Source: Candidatus Methylomirabilota bacterium (GTDB lineage: Bacteria > Methylomirabilota > Methylomirabilia > Methylomirabilales > Methylomirabilaceae). Taken from it: a stretch of 17,724 bases of DNA. The notes under the pieces are model-generated. The model made no database searches, had not been told where the DNA came from, and was given only the letters and a program-made list of their open reading frames with translations. The stretch's first letter is position 1. The number at the start of each line of letters is the position of its first letter. Positions 1 to 7,966 of the stretch are shown here, one piece after another. The stretch spans positions 1-17,724 of the forward strand of contig JAGWRQ010000018.1 in assembly GCA_028869615.1 (NCBI GenBank), given 5' to 3'. The position numbers and the translations under genes were made by a program.

Positions 1-61
1 AGTTTAGTTTAGCAGAGATTGCATGGAGGGACAACCGAAAAGGGGTCGAGCAGGCGCCAGG
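1..61. other. short non-coding stretch after the last gene
   Basis: This is the window edge, lying downstream of the stop codon of the HD-GYP regulator. I see no convincing gene. It contains a GGCGCC palindrome just after the stop, and an AGTTTAGTTTAG run at 1-12. No stem followed by a T-run is visible, so I cannot call a terminator. Confidence 0.4.
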
Positions 62-1072
62 CTACGGCCGTCTGGACCTTGCCTTTTCCAAACCCACCAG
101 GGCCTCACCGGACCGCAGTAAGCTGATAAACTGCTCGAGTAATCCAGGATCGCATACACCCTTCTCAGACGCCTGTCGCATGATCGGAAATACCTGGGAG
201 GCATCGAGTGGGAGCTTATAGGGTCGGGCCGTCGTCAGTGCATCGTAGATATCAACGACCTGAATAATCCTGGCCGTAAGGGGAATCTCCTGCCCCCTCA
301 AACCATCGGGATAGCCGCTGCCGTCCCACCGTTCATGATGATGGCGAATGATAGGAAGGACGAATTTCAGCGACTTGAGCGGCTTACATATCCGCTCTCC
401 GATCACCGGATGTGTCCGTATGATCCGCCATTCTTCCTCGGTCAGCTCTGTCGTTTTATTCAGGATCGACTCCGGAACAGCAATCTTGCCGACGTCGTGC
501 AGGTAACCTCCACGATGTAGCGCTTTTAACTGCTCCCGTGGAAGGCCCAAGCTTCGGCCAAGGGTCACGGAGTACAGGGCCAATCGTTCACAGTGTCCAT
601 CGGTACACGCATCCTTGGCCTCAACGCTCAGGGCCAACGTACACAGCACATCCTCTGCATCTTCCAACTCATCGGTAAACTGTTTGAGCCTCAGCAGGGA
701 TCGTACCCGCGCGATCAACTCCGCAGAGTGAAAAGGCTTGCTCAAAAAGTCATCTGCTCCGACCTCGATTCCACGGATTCTGTCTTGTAGATCGTTGAGA
801 GAGGTCACCATCACGATGGGAATCAGTCGGGTTCGTTCGTCCTCCTTGAGCCGAGCACACACGTCGAACCCGTTCATGCCAGGCATCATGACATCGAGCA
901 GGATAAGATCAGGCGGTTTAGCCGCCACCAGTTCAAGGGCGCGTTCCCCATCCGATGCCGAGATAATCTCATAACCCTGAGGGGCCAGGATCGCCTCGAC
1001 CAACGTGGTGTTGATCCCCTGGTCATCGACGATCAAAATCGTTCCACGAGGTGGAGGCGCAGGGTCTAGCAT
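62..1072 (-). CDS. response regulator with REC and HD-GYP domains (probable c-di-GMP phosphodiesterase)
   Basis: This is a 336-aa two-domain cytoplasmic signalling protein. Residues about 11-130 form a CheY-like receiver, with acidic pocket D16/D17, phospho-acceptor D60 (LILLDVMMPG), T90 and K112. Residues about 140-325 form an HD-GYP domain: H160, the HD pair H192-D193 followed by GKI, HP at 221-222, the HHHERWDGSGYP block at 244-255 with an intact GYP, and D274. The family hydrolyses cyclic-di-GMP to pGpG or GMP, and the key metal ligands all appear present. There is no DNA-binding domain, so the output is enzymatic. The start overlaps the lipB stop by 7 bp (1066-1072), which indicates translational coupling to the lipoate/pyruvate dehydrogenase operon. 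No partner histidine kinase lies in the window. Function is confident at family level; the input signal is unknown. Confidence 0.93.
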   Translation of the reverse strand: MLDPAPPPRGTILIVDDQGINTTLVEAILAPQGYEIISASDGERALELVAAKPPDLILLDVMMPGMNGFDVCARLKEDERTRLIPIVMVTSLNDLQDRIRGIEVGADDFLSKPFHSAELIARVRSLLRLKQFTDELEDAEDVLCTLALSVEAKDACTDGHCERLALYSVTLGRSLGLPREQLKALHRGGYLHDVGKIAVPESILNKTTELTEEEWRIIRTHPVIGERICKPLKSLKFVLPIIRHHHERWDGSGYPDGLRGQEIPLTARIIQVVDIYDALTTARPYKLPLDASQVFPIMRQASEKGVCDPGLLEQFISLLRSGEALVGLEKARSRRP

Positions 1073-1815
1073 CGCACGCCTCCAACGCCAGCCGGCTCAT
1101 CCCTCTCGCTCATGCCGGCGCGGCTCTTGGCGCTGAAAAGCTCCGGCAGCGACGTAGGCGCAAGCGATACCCCAAACTCAACCTCGAAACGTTCGGCGAG
1201 CACTGCCGTCACCTCGCGAATCGAGATTGGACGGGACAACTCCTGCGCCATGCTTGTGACTTTGACGCCCTGGATACCGCAGGGAACGATCAGCGTAAAC
1301 GGCGCCAGATCCATATTGACGTTCAGCGCAAAGCCATGGCGGGTAACCCAACGGCTGACATGGATGCCTAACGAGGCGATTTTGCTCTCGCCAATCCAGA
1401 CGCCCGTTCGACCAAGTGAGCGACCAGCCGTGATTCCGAAATTTGCCAAGGTCTCGATCAGGACTTCTTCGAGCTGTCGAAGGTATTGATGCACGTCACG
1501 ACCATGATCGGCCAGTTTGAGGATCGGATATCCTACCAACTGGCCAGGGCCATGATAGGTCATGTCGCCACCGCGCTCTACCTCAAAAAACTCGACTCCC
1601 AGCGAGGCAAGGGAGGATTCCTGAACGCGGAGGTGAGTCTTCCGCCCGGCTCGTCCGAGGGTGACAACCGGCGGATGCTCGACGAAGAGCAGGACATCCC
1701 CCAGGCGGTCCTCAGCCCGAAGGGTTGCCAGCCGTCGCTGCAGGGTGAGCGCGTCGGCGTAGGGTACGAGTCCGAGGTCGATCAGGTGCACCTTATACCC
1801 TCTACCCTCTCTCAT
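1066..1815 (-). CDS. lipB: octanoyl-[ACP]:protein N-octanoyltransferase LipB
   Basis: LipB moves octanoate from acyl carrier protein to the lipoyl-domain lysine of E2, the first step of endogenous lipoate assembly before LipA. The 249-aa reading shows the family signatures: RGGDMTYHGPGQLVGYP at 81-97, GRTGVWIGESKIASLGIHV with catalytic K145 at 135-153, and catalytic C179 in FTLIVPCGI. The chosen ATG at 1815 overlaps the lpdA stop by 4 bp (ATGA). It has no good Shine-Dalgarno, and its first codons are made of a GGGTAGA/GGGTATA repeat. A GTG at 1791 (then HLIDLGL) has a GAGGG-like site about 8 nt upstream, supplied by that repeat, and may be the true start; this would give 241 aa. The C-terminus carries about 20 residues rich in G, R and E beyond the core fold and overlaps the next gene by 7 bp. 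Confidence 0.95.
   Translation of the reverse strand: MREGRGYKVHLIDLGLVPYADALTLQRRLATLRAEDRLGDVLLFVEHPPVVTLGRAGRKTHLRVQESSLASLGVEFFEVERGGDMTYHGPGQLVGYPILKLADHGRDVHQYLRQLEEVLIETLANFGITAGRSLGRTGVWIGESKIASLGIHVSRWVTRHGFALNVNMDLAPFTLIVPCGIQGVKVTSMAQELSRPISIREVTAVLAERFEVEFGVSLAPTSLPELFSAKSRAGMSERDEPAGVGGVRC
1794..1807 (-). repeat. two degenerate heptamer units at the lipB start
   Basis: Read on the minus strand, two consecutive 7-bp units GGGTAGA and GGGTATA lie 9 nt after the lipB ATG. They match the unit type found in tandem at 4521-4548. They are translated as part of the LipB N-terminus (EGRGYK) or, if the GTG at 1791 is the start, serve as its ribosome binding region. Confidence 0.5.
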
Positions 1816-3221
1816 ACATGGAGGGCCCGGCCAATGGCGGCCAAGGCGGCCTCACCCATCGCTTCGGACAGCGTCGGATGGGCATGGATCGACCTGGCAA
1901 TATCCTCCGGAGTGGCCTCCAACGTGATCGCCAGGCCGGCCTCAGCAATCAGTTCGGTGGCATGGGCGCCGATGATATGCACGCCAAGGATCTCTCCATG
2001 CGTCGCATCGGCGATCACCTTGACCATCCCTTCGGTCTCACCAAGGGTAATCGCCATCCCGCTGGCGCTGAAGGGAAACCGACCGATGCGTATGGTGTAC
2101 CCTTTGGCCTTCGCCTTCGCCTCCGTCAAACCGATGCTGGCGACCTGCGGGTGACAGTACGTGCAGCTCGGAATCCTCCTGGGATCCATCGGTGTTACAT
2201 CATCCAGCTTGGCCATCTTTTCGACTGCGACGATCCCATCATGGGAGGCCTTGTGGGCCAGGAGCGGCGCACCGATAAGATCGCCGATGGCATAGATGCC
2301 GGGGACGCTGGACTCCATCCACTCGTTGACCGCGACAAATCCATTCTTCCTCGCGACGCCAAGTTCTTTCAAGCCGCCCACCTCGGAGTTCGGCATCCTA
2401 CCAACCGCCACCAGGACCGTCTCGCCAAGAAGCTCTTGGCGCTCGCCGTTGCTCGATACCCTGACCTTGGCCTTCCCTGCTTCAACAGTCACCCGCTCAA
2501 CACTTGTGTTAGTGAGGATCTTAATCCCCTTTTTGGTCAACGCGCGGTGGAGCAGCGCCGTGATCTCCTCGTCCTCATAGGGCAGAATCGTGGGCAGCAG
2601 CTCAACGAGTGTCACAGTCGTTCCATAGGCGTGATAGATGTCGGCGAACTCCACGCCGATCGCTCCCGCGCCGATGATGATCATGGAGGCAGGGGCCCGG
2701 TTGAGCAACATCGCCTCGGTGCTGGTGAGCACGACCTTACCATCAACCGTCACGTCCGGTAGCAGCCTGGATCGCGATCCGGTTGCCAAGAGGATCCGTT
2801 CGGCGCGGATCGTCCCACTCGTCTTTCCGTCCCCGCCTGTCATCTCCAGCTCCTTGGCTGAGGTGAGGCGGGCTTCCCCAGAGAAGACAACGACCTTGTT
2901 CTTGCGCATCAGGTACTCAATCCCCTTGGACAGTCGTTCGGCCTTCTCGCGGCTGCGCTTGACGGCGGCGCTGAAGTCCGCCCTGAGGTCGTTCGCGTGA
3001 ATCCCAAACTCTCCAGCGCGGCGCATAAGGGACAGCACCTGCGAGCTTTGAAGCAAGGCCTTCGTCGGGATGCACCCCCAGTTGAGACAGACTCCACCCA
3101 AGCGATCCCGCTCGACGAGGGCCACCCGCATCCCGAGTTGCGCGGCGCGGACCGACGCGACATAGCCGCCCGGTCCCGCCCCAACTACCGCCAGATCAAA
3201 CGTTCGCTCGTCCCGTCCCAT
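1812..3221 (-). CDS. lpdA: dihydrolipoyl dehydrogenase (E3)
   Basis: This is the E3 flavoprotein of the pyruvate dehydrogenase complex. It reoxidises the E2 dihydrolipoyl arm and reduces NAD+. The 469-aa length is typical of the family. Visible in order: the FAD-binding Rossmann motif GAGPGGY at 14-20, the redox disulfide in GGVCLNWGCIPTKA (C45 and C50), a second nucleotide-binding motif IIIGAGAIGVEF in mid-protein, the FAD motif YAIGD, and the C-terminal catalytic HPTLSE (H448 and E453). All catalytic residues are present. The gene starts 11 bp after pdhC with a purine-rich GGAGAAGAG site directly upstream, and its stop overlaps the lipB ATG. It may also serve other 2-oxoacid dehydrogenases or a glycine cleavage system elsewhere in the genome. 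Confidence 0.97.
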   Translation of the reverse strand: MGRDERTFDLAVVGAGPGGYVASVRAAQLGMRVALVERDRLGGVCLNWGCIPTKALLQSSQVLSLMRRAGEFGIHANDLRADFSAAVKRSREKAERLSKGIEYLMRKNKVVVFSGEARLTSAKELEMTGGDGKTSGTIRAERILLATGSRSRLLPDVTVDGKVVLTSTEAMLLNRAPASMIIIGAGAIGVEFADIYHAYGTTVTLVELLPTILPYEDEEITALLHRALTKKGIKILTNTSVERVTVEAGKAKVRVSSNGERQELLGETVLVAVGRMPNSEVGGLKELGVARKNGFVAVNEWMESSVPGIYAIGDLIGAPLLAHKASHDGIVAVEKMAKLDDVTPMDPRRIPSCTYCHPQVASIGLTEAKAKAKGYTIRIGRFPFSASGMAITLGETEGMVKVIADATHGEILGVHIIGAHATELIAEAGLAITLEATPEDIARSIHAHPTLSEAMGEAALAAIGRALHV

Positions 3222-3232
3222 CTCTTCTCCGA

Positions 3233-4489
3233 TTACAGAACGAGGTGAAACGGATGCTCAAGCAGCCACTTCACCTCCTGGAGGAACGTTGCCCCTGTCA
3301 CGCCATCTACCGCCCGATGATCGCACGACAGCGTCATCCGCATCCGCTGGCCGATCTGCACTGCTCCATTCACCACGACCGGTTTGCTCAGAATCCTGCC
3401 GATAGCCAGGATAGCGGCTTCCGGAGGGTTGATGATCGCGGTGAACTCTTCTATCTCATACATGCCCAGGTTCGAAACGGTAAAGGTCGCACCGGTATAC
3501 TCTTCAGGCTTCAGCTTCCGAGCCTTGGCTCGCTCGGCTACACTCTTCGTCTCCCTGGCGATCTGTGCCAGGCTTTTCCCACCGCAGTCGCGCAACACCG
3601 GGTTGATCAATCCGTCGTCAAGCGCGACCGCAATGCCGAGATTGATCTGGGAATAGACGCGAATCCGTTCACCCGTAAATGATACATTCATTGTCGGATG
3701 TCGCCCCAGCGCAATTACCACGGCCTTGATGATGATGTCGGTGAAGGTCACCTTGAGGTCCGGCGTCTGGACCTGCATCGCCTCACGCAACTCTGTAGCC
3801 TTGTCCATGGCTGCCTCAACCGTGAGGTAGAAGTGGGGCACAGTCGCCATACTCTGAGCCACGCGCTTGGCAATCGCTCGACGCATCGGGGACAGCTCCC
3901 GGTCCTCAAACCCTAGCGATGGTGTGGCTGGAGCAATCGCGCCGGCCCGCTCCGCAATCAGCGGCGGCGAGATCGATGGCGCACGCTGACCGGCAGCCGC
4001 AGCCGATGGCGTCATGGCATCTACATCGCGGCGGATGACCCTCCCGCCAGGACCTGATCCCTTTACCAGCGACAGGTCGATCCCCTGCGCTTGCGCGAGC
4101 CTCTTCGCTAAAGGTGAGGCCTTGACTCGTCCAGTAGCAACCGCTTGAAGCACAGGAGGAAGGACCGGTACAGGAGCGGCTGCCCCAGCCGGCTTCGCGG
4201 CTTGACCCGCTATTCCTGCAACAGGAGCCAGCAGTGTCGAGATATCCTCATCCTCCTCCGCGATCATCCCGATCAGGTGACCAACCGGCGCTGACTGGCC
4301 AGCCCCGACCAGAATCTTCCGAAGGATACCCGATCCAAAGGCTTCCATCTCAATGTCCGCCTTGTCGGTTTGGATCTCAGCGATGATTTCCCCTCCCTCG
4401 ACCCGATCCCCCTCTTTCTTCAGCCATCGAAGGATCTTTCCCTCCTCCATGGTATCGCTCAACCGGGGCATGACCACAGAGATGGCCAT
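3233..4489 (-). CDS. pdhC: pyruvate dehydrogenase E2, dihydrolipoyllysine acetyltransferase
   Basis: This is the core acyltransferase of the complex, 418 aa. There is one N-terminal lipoyl domain (about 1-80) with the lipoylated lysine K43 in EIQTDKADIE, then an Ala/Pro-rich flexible linker. A peripheral subunit-binding domain follows at about 122-157 (KASPLAKRLA to GGRVIRRDV), then a second linker, and the catalytic domain from about 195. That domain ends with the DHRAVDG motif, with catalytic H391 and D395. A single lipoyl domain is the minimal E2 layout. The ATG at 4489 has a TAGGAGGGAG site about 11 nt upstream. The partner E1 subunits are encoded upstream and E3 downstream, and the E1 sequences support pyruvate rather than branched-chain 2-oxoacids as substrate. 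Confidence 0.95.
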   Translation of the reverse strand: MAISVVMPRLSDTMEEGKILRWLKKEGDRVEGGEIIAEIQTDKADIEMEAFGSGILRKILVGAGQSAPVGHLIGMIAEEDEDISTLLAPVAGIAGQAAKPAGAAAPVPVLPPVLQAVATGRVKASPLAKRLAQAQGIDLSLVKGSGPGGRVIRRDVDAMTPSAAAAGQRAPSISPPLIAERAGAIAPATPSLGFEDRELSPMRRAIAKRVAQSMATVPHFYLTVEAAMDKATELREAMQVQTPDLKVTFTDIIIKAVVIALGRHPTMNVSFTGERIRVYSQINLGIAVALDDGLINPVLRDCGGKSLAQIARETKSVAERAKARKLKPEEYTGATFTVSNLGMYEIEEFTAIINPPEAAILAIGRILSKPVVVNGAVQIGQRMRMTLSCDHRAVDGVTGATFLQEVKWLLEHPFHLVL

Positions 4490-4520
4490 CGTTGTGTCGT
4501 CTCCCTCCTATGTAGAGCCA

Positions 4521-4548
4521 GGGTTTAGGGTATAGGGTGTCGGGTTTA
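4521..4548 (+). repeat. tandem degenerate heptamer repeat (GGGTTTA-like, four units)
   Basis: Four consecutive 7-bp units are visible on the plus strand: GGGTTTA (4521-4527), GGGTATA (4528-4534), GGGTGTC (4535-4541) and GGGTTTA (4542-4548). The last unit contains the pdhB stop codon (TTA at 4546-4548, TAA on the coding strand). The array therefore fills about half of the 56-bp pdhB-pdhC spacer. In the transcript it reads as C-rich CCCTA-type repeats. I see no stem-loop. Confidence 0.7.
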
Positions 4549-5523
4549 GACGGCCAGAACCTTCTTCACTGCCGCCATCAGCCGTTCCTTGCTCGGGATC
4601 TTGGCGCGCTCCAGATTCTTCGCATAGGGTGTCGGGACGTTCGCGCCGGTAACCCGCTCCACTGGCGCGTCCAGGTAATCAAAGGCCTGCTCGGAAATGA
4701 TGGCCCCGATCGCTGACCCTATCCCGGCAAATCCGGCGCCCGACTCCATAACAATCGCCCGATTGGTCTTTTTGACCGATTCCATGATGAGCTTGGTATC
4801 CAGCGGACGGAGCGTGCGCGGATCCACCACCTCCGCGGAGATCCCCTCCTTCTCCAGTTCGTCTGCCGTCTGCAAAGCCAGCAGGAGCATCGTGGAGTAG
4901 GCCACGATGGTGACATCGCGCCCTTCTCGCTTAATTTCGCCGACGCCAAGCGGGATGGTGTAATCGCCATCCGGAACCTCGCCCTTGGTCCCGTACAGCA
5001 GTTCCGACTCGATGAAGATGACCGGGTCATCGTCCCGAATCGCGCTCTTGAGAAGTCCCTTGGCATCCTTGGGGGTCCCCGGGCGCACGATCTTGAGACC
5101 GGGGACATGATAGAAGTACGACTCCATGCTCTGGGAGTGCTGGGCCGCCAATTGATGGGCCGGGCCGCCAGGACCGCGAATGACCATCGGGACATTGTAC
5201 TGGCCGCCGGACATATACAGGATCTTCGCCGCTTGATTGACGATCTGATCGACCGCCACCAGCGCGAAGTTAAAGGTCATCATCTCCACAATCGGCCGCA
5301 AGCCGACCATCGCCGCGCCGATGCCGACGCCGGTGAACCCGGCCTCGCTGATCGGAGTATCGATGACCCGCTTGGAGCCGAACTCCTCAAGCAGGCCTTG
5401 GCTGACCTTATAGGCCCCCTGGTACAGACCGACCTCCTCCCCCATAAGGAAGACACGAGGGTCCCGGCGCATCTCTTCGCGGAGCGCCTGATTCAGGGCC
5501 TCTCGATAGGTGATGATCGCCAT
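4546..5523 (-). CDS. pdhB: pyruvate dehydrogenase E1 component, beta subunit
   Basis: This is the beta chain of the heterotetrameric thiamine-diphosphate E1, which pairs with PdhA to decarboxylate pyruvate. It is 325 aa from the chosen ATG, the usual family length. The conserved catalytic Glu sits in DTPISEAGFTG (E60), and H129 lies in the AAQHSQSMESY block. The C-terminal transketolase domain carries the VVDPRTLRPLD and MESGAGFAGIGS motifs. An in-frame ATG at 5601 would add 26 residues that do not resemble the family and would overlap pdhA by 62 bp. The ATG at 5523 has a strong GGAGGG 9 nt upstream and lies 16 bp after the pdhA stop, so it is preferred. Confidence 0.96.
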   Translation of the reverse strand: MAIITYREALNQALREEMRRDPRVFLMGEEVGLYQGAYKVSQGLLEEFGSKRVIDTPISEAGFTGVGIGAAMVGLRPIVEMMTFNFALVAVDQIVNQAAKILYMSGGQYNVPMVIRGPGGPAHQLAAQHSQSMESYFYHVPGLKIVRPGTPKDAKGLLKSAIRDDDPVIFIESELLYGTKGEVPDGDYTIPLGVGEIKREGRDVTIVAYSTMLLLALQTADELEKEGISAEVVDPRTLRPLDTKLIMESVKKTNRAIVMESGAGFAGIGSAIGAIISEQAFDYLDAPVERVTGANVPTPYAKNLERAKIPSKERLMAAVKKVLAV

Positions 5524-5532
5524 ACGCTTGTT

Positions 5533-5538
5533 CCCTCC
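5533..5538 (-). promoter_or_regulatory. ribosome binding site that fixes the pdhB start
   Basis: GGAGGG on the coding strand ends 9 nt before the ATG at 5523, just after the pdhA stop codon. It argues for this start over the longer frame beginning at 5601. Confidence 0.7.
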
Positions 5539-5539
5539 C

Positions 5540-6511
5540 TCAGCGCTCGGAGACGTAGACGTCGGTGCACAGCCACTCCAACGGCGGCTCCGGGGAGGCA
5601 TCGGCGTACCGGACTGCCTCCTCCACCGTGGCTCGGACCTCCTTCTCCAGCGCCTTCCAATCCGACTCCTTGATCACCGCCTCGGCCATGAGGCGATCCC
5701 GGAACAGCAAGAGGGGATCCCGTTGTTTTTCCCGTTCGACCTCTTCTTTCGTTCGGTAGGTCCCAGGATCCGCCATCGAGTGCCCGCGGAATCGATACGT
5801 CTTAGCCTCAATCAAAGACGGGATTCCCTCTCGTCGCGCCCGTTCAACAGCCGACCCCACACACTCCCGAACGGCCAGGACGTCCATGCCGTCCACCGCC
5901 TCGCCGGGCATCCCGTACGTTTCAGCCCGCCGGTACAGCTCCTTGACCGGGGTGGCGCGCTCCACAGCCGTGCCCATGCCGTAGCGGTTGTTCTCACAGA
6001 TATAGACGATCGGCAAGTGCCACAAGGCCGCAAGATTGAGCGCCTCGTGAAACACCCCCTGGTTAACGGCCGCGTCTCCGAAGAAGCAGAGCGTGACCTG
6101 ATCCTTCCCCTCGTACCGGCTCGTGAAGGCGGCGCCGGTCCCGATCGGGATCTGCCCGGCCACGATCGCATGCCCACCCAGGAAGTTGTGGGTCTTGTCG
6201 AACAGGTGCATCGAGCCGCCCTTGCCTTTGCAGAGGCCGTCTGCCCGCCCGAACAGCTCCGCCATGATCTTCCTTGGATCGCAACCCCTGGCTAAGGCAT
6301 GGCCGTGTTCCCGGTAGCTGGCAATGACGTAGTCGTCCGGCCGCAACACAGAGATAGCGCCTGTCGCCACCGCTTCCTGACCGATATACAGATGAAGGAA
6401 GCCGCCGATCTTCCCCATGGCGTACATCTCCGCGCACTTCTCCTCAAATCGCCGCATCAGGAGCATCTGCCGAAGCAGATCCACCAGCTCCTTCCGCTCT
6501 AACTTCTGCAT
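5540..6511 (-). CDS. pdhA: pyruvate dehydrogenase E1 component, alpha subunit
   Basis: This is the alpha chain of ThDP-dependent E1, 323 aa, a standard length for the bacterial split-E1 form. The N-terminus has [19 protein letters not shown], and substrate-channel residues follow in SYREHGHAL. The ThDP/Mg motif runs from G145-D146 to N174-N175. Its start reads GDAAVNQG, where most relatives have GDG. The phosphorylation-loop region [16 protein letters not shown] at 239-254 is typical of pyruvate rather than branched-chain or acetoin E1. The gene overlaps the lipA end by 13 bp and has a GGGAGGG site inside lipA about 8 nt before the ATG, so translation is coupled. It forms the E1 heterotetramer with PdhB. 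Confidence 0.96.
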   Translation of the reverse strand: MQKLERKELVDLLRQMLLMRRFEEKCAEMYAMGKIGGFLHLYIGQEAVATGAISVLRPDDYVIASYREHGHALARGCDPRKIMAELFGRADGLCKGKGGSMHLFDKTHNFLGGHAIVAGQIPIGTGAAFTSRYEGKDQVTLCFFGDAAVNQGVFHEALNLAALWHLPIVYICENNRYGMGTAVERATPVKELYRRAETYGMPGEAVDGMDVLAVRECVGSAVERARREGIPSLIEAKTYRFRGHSMADPGTYRTKEEVEREKQRDPLLLFRDRLMAEAVIKESDWKALEKEVRATVEEAVRYADASPEPPLEWLCTDVYVSER

Positions 6512-7443
6512 CGCTCAGCCCTCCCGCTCTCACGCTTCCGGCCGACCTCCTCAGCTTGGCCGCGGGCATGGTACGAACTCCGGACCAACGGCCCGGACTC
6601 CACGTGCTTGAATCCCATCCCTTCCCCGATCACCTTCAATTCTCCGAACTCCTCCGGGGTATAGTATTTTCTAATCGGTAAGTGCGCGTGACTTGGCCGC
6701 AGGTATTGTCCCAGCGTCAAGATATCGCAATCTACTTCCCTGAGGTCCGCCATCGTCTGGAGCAATTCTTGCCATGTCTCCCCGAACCCCACAATGACTC
6801 CTGACTTCGTTACCAACTCCGGCGCCATTCGCCGGGCCCTGGCCAGAAGCTCGAGTGACCGCTCATAGCCCGATCCAGGGCGGACCTCTTGATACAGTCG
6901 GAGAACAGTTTCCACGTTGTGGCTGAGAATAGTCGGCGCAGCATCGACAACGGTTCTCATGGCTGCCTCACTACCACGAAAATCGGGAACGAGCACCTCG
7001 ACACGGCATTCCGGCGAAAGCTCCCGAATTCGATGAATGACCGCCGCAAAAATCCTCGCTCCACCGTCGGCTAGGTCATCGCGATTGACGGAGGTGATAA
7101 CCGCGTGGGCCAACCCGAGTTCGCAAACCGCCTTGGCCACACGCGCCGGCTCGGCCAGATCGAGTTCGGTCGGCCTGCCGTGCGTAGCAGCACAGAAACC
7201 ACAGTTGCGGGTACAGATCTCGCCCAGGATGAGAAAGGTTGCAGTAAGCTGCTGCCAGCACTCGCCGATATTCGGACAAAGGGCCTCTTCGCAAATGGTG
7301 TGAAGCTGCCGCTCCCGGAGGAGTCGCTTCAACCGAAGGTAATTGGGTGATCCCGGAGCTTTCACCTTCAGCCAAGGTGGCTTGGGTGAGCCACAAATCT
7401 CAGGAGGCGATAACAGCGACGTTGCCTTAGCCGGTTGGAGCAC
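6499..7443 (-). CDS. lipA: lipoyl synthase LipA (radical SAM)
   Basis: LipA inserts two sulfur atoms at C6 and C8 of the protein-bound octanoyl chain, sacrificing its auxiliary 4Fe-4S cluster as sulfur donor. The 314-aa product has the auxiliary-cluster cysteines C51, C56 and C62 ([12 protein letters not shown]). It has the radical SAM cysteines C77, C81 and C84 (CTRNCGFC) and the C-terminal RSSYHA at 288-293, which supplies the serine ligand. The start is a GTG at 7441-7443 with GAGG 7 nt upstream; the nearby ATG at 7447 is out of frame and soon meets a stop. A roughly 20-residue polar tail ([10 protein letters not shown]) extends past the core into the pdhA overlap. The gene leads the lipA-pdhABC-lpdA-lipB operon, and a promoter is proposed about 80 bp upstream. 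Confidence 0.96.
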   Translation of the reverse strand: MLQPAKATSLLSPPEICGSPKPPWLKVKAPGSPNYLRLKRLLRERQLHTICEEALCPNIGECWQQLTATFLILGEICTRNCGFCAATHGRPTELDLAEPARVAKAVCELGLAHAVITSVNRDDLADGGARIFAAVIHRIRELSPECRVEVLVPDFRGSEAAMRTVVDAAPTILSHNVETVLRLYQEVRPGSGYERSLELLARARRMAPELVTKSGVIVGFGETWQELLQTMADLREVDCDILTLGQYLRPSHAHLPIRKYYTPEEFGELKVIGEGMGFKHVESGPLVRSSYHARGQAEEVGRKRESGRAERCRS

Positions 7444-7493
7444 ACATACCTCGTTTGAGCCCGCAAAAATAATGGGTTAGCTCGCTGTTTGGG

Positions 7494-7547
7494 CAGGCGG
7501 AATACAGGCGCACTGTGTGTTCTTCTACCATGTCTTGACCCGCCTGT
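7494..7547. repeat. three CGCCTG copies around the lipA promoter
   Basis: On the plus strand, CAGGCGG lies at 7494-7500, ACAGGCG at 7504-7510 and the inverted CCGCCTGT at 7540-7547. The first two are direct repeats 10 bp apart (one helical turn). They would fall just downstream of the predicted start site, and the inverted copy overlaps the -35 box. The arrangement could be an operator, or competing stems in the leader. Confidence 0.4.
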
Positions 7548-7550
7548 CAA
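7522..7550 (-). promoter_or_regulatory. candidate sigma70 promoter of the lipA-pdh operon
   Basis: The minus strand shows TTGACA at 7550-7545, a 17-nt spacer, and TAGAAG at 7527-7522. The -35 box is perfect and the -10 matches 4 of 6 positions. The -35 box overlaps the stop codon of the upstream yjbQ gene. The predicted leader to the lipA GTG is about 70 nt. This would give region E its own transcription start apart from the yjbQ-fdhD unit. Confidence 0.45.
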
Positions 7551-7966
7551 CCTTCCAAGGACGCAGTGATCTGGACGATCACCCGCCGCTCACGCGGGCC
7601 GTCAAACTCCATGAGCATGATGCTCTGCCAGGTTCCCAACACCAGCTTCCCCTTCTTCACCGGCACCGTTTCACTCGGGCCGAGAATGGCCGCCTTGATG
7701 TGGGCCGCCGCGTTATCGTCGATTCGATCGTGGCGCCAGATCCCCTCCGGGACCAGCTTCGCCAGTGCATCCTGGAGATCTTCGCCGATGTTGGGGTCGG
7801 CATTCTCGTTGATGGCGACAGCCGCGGTCGCGTGCGGCACAAAGACACAGCAAAGTCCATCATCCGAGCCGTCCTGAGCCACAATCTCCCGGACCTTCGG
7901 CGTAATATCGATCACCTGCAATTGTTGCGTCGTCTTGACGAAGAACTCGCGCATCTGCGGCATCAT
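7547..7966 (-). CDS. YjbQ/UPF0047 family protein (short form)
   Basis: This is a 139-aa cytoplasmic protein of the secondary thiamine-phosphate synthase-like YjbQ family; its physiological role is not settled. Family signatures are all present: VPHATAAVAINENAD, NAAAHIKAAILGPS, and the C-terminal LGTWQSIMLMEFDGPRERRV. The ATG at 7966 overlaps the stop of the PHP phosphoesterase gene by 4 bp (ATGA); a second ATG directly follows at 7963. It is the second YjbQ paralogue in the window. It shares the H-T-A...INE, NA..H, LGT..SI and DGPRER landmarks with the copy at 10402-10830, but has a shorter and more acidic central loop. Coupling to the phosphoesterase suggests a shared phosphate-ester substrate (inference). 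Confidence 0.92.
   Translation of the reverse strand: MMPQMREFFVKTTQQLQVIDITPKVREIVAQDGSDDGLCCVFVPHATAAVAINENADPNIGEDLQDALAKLVPEGIWRHDRIDDNAAAHIKAAILGPSETVPVKKGKLVLGTWQSIMLMEFDGPRERRVIVQITASLEG

Noticed and set aside
4521..4548. CRISPR-like or telomere array
   Set aside because: Units are 7 bp, contiguous, without spacers, and only four; it is a short degenerate tandem repeat.
5524..5601. Longer pdhB start at 5601
   Set aside because: It would overlap pdhA by 62 bp, add residues unlike the family, and ignore the strong GGAGGG before 5523.
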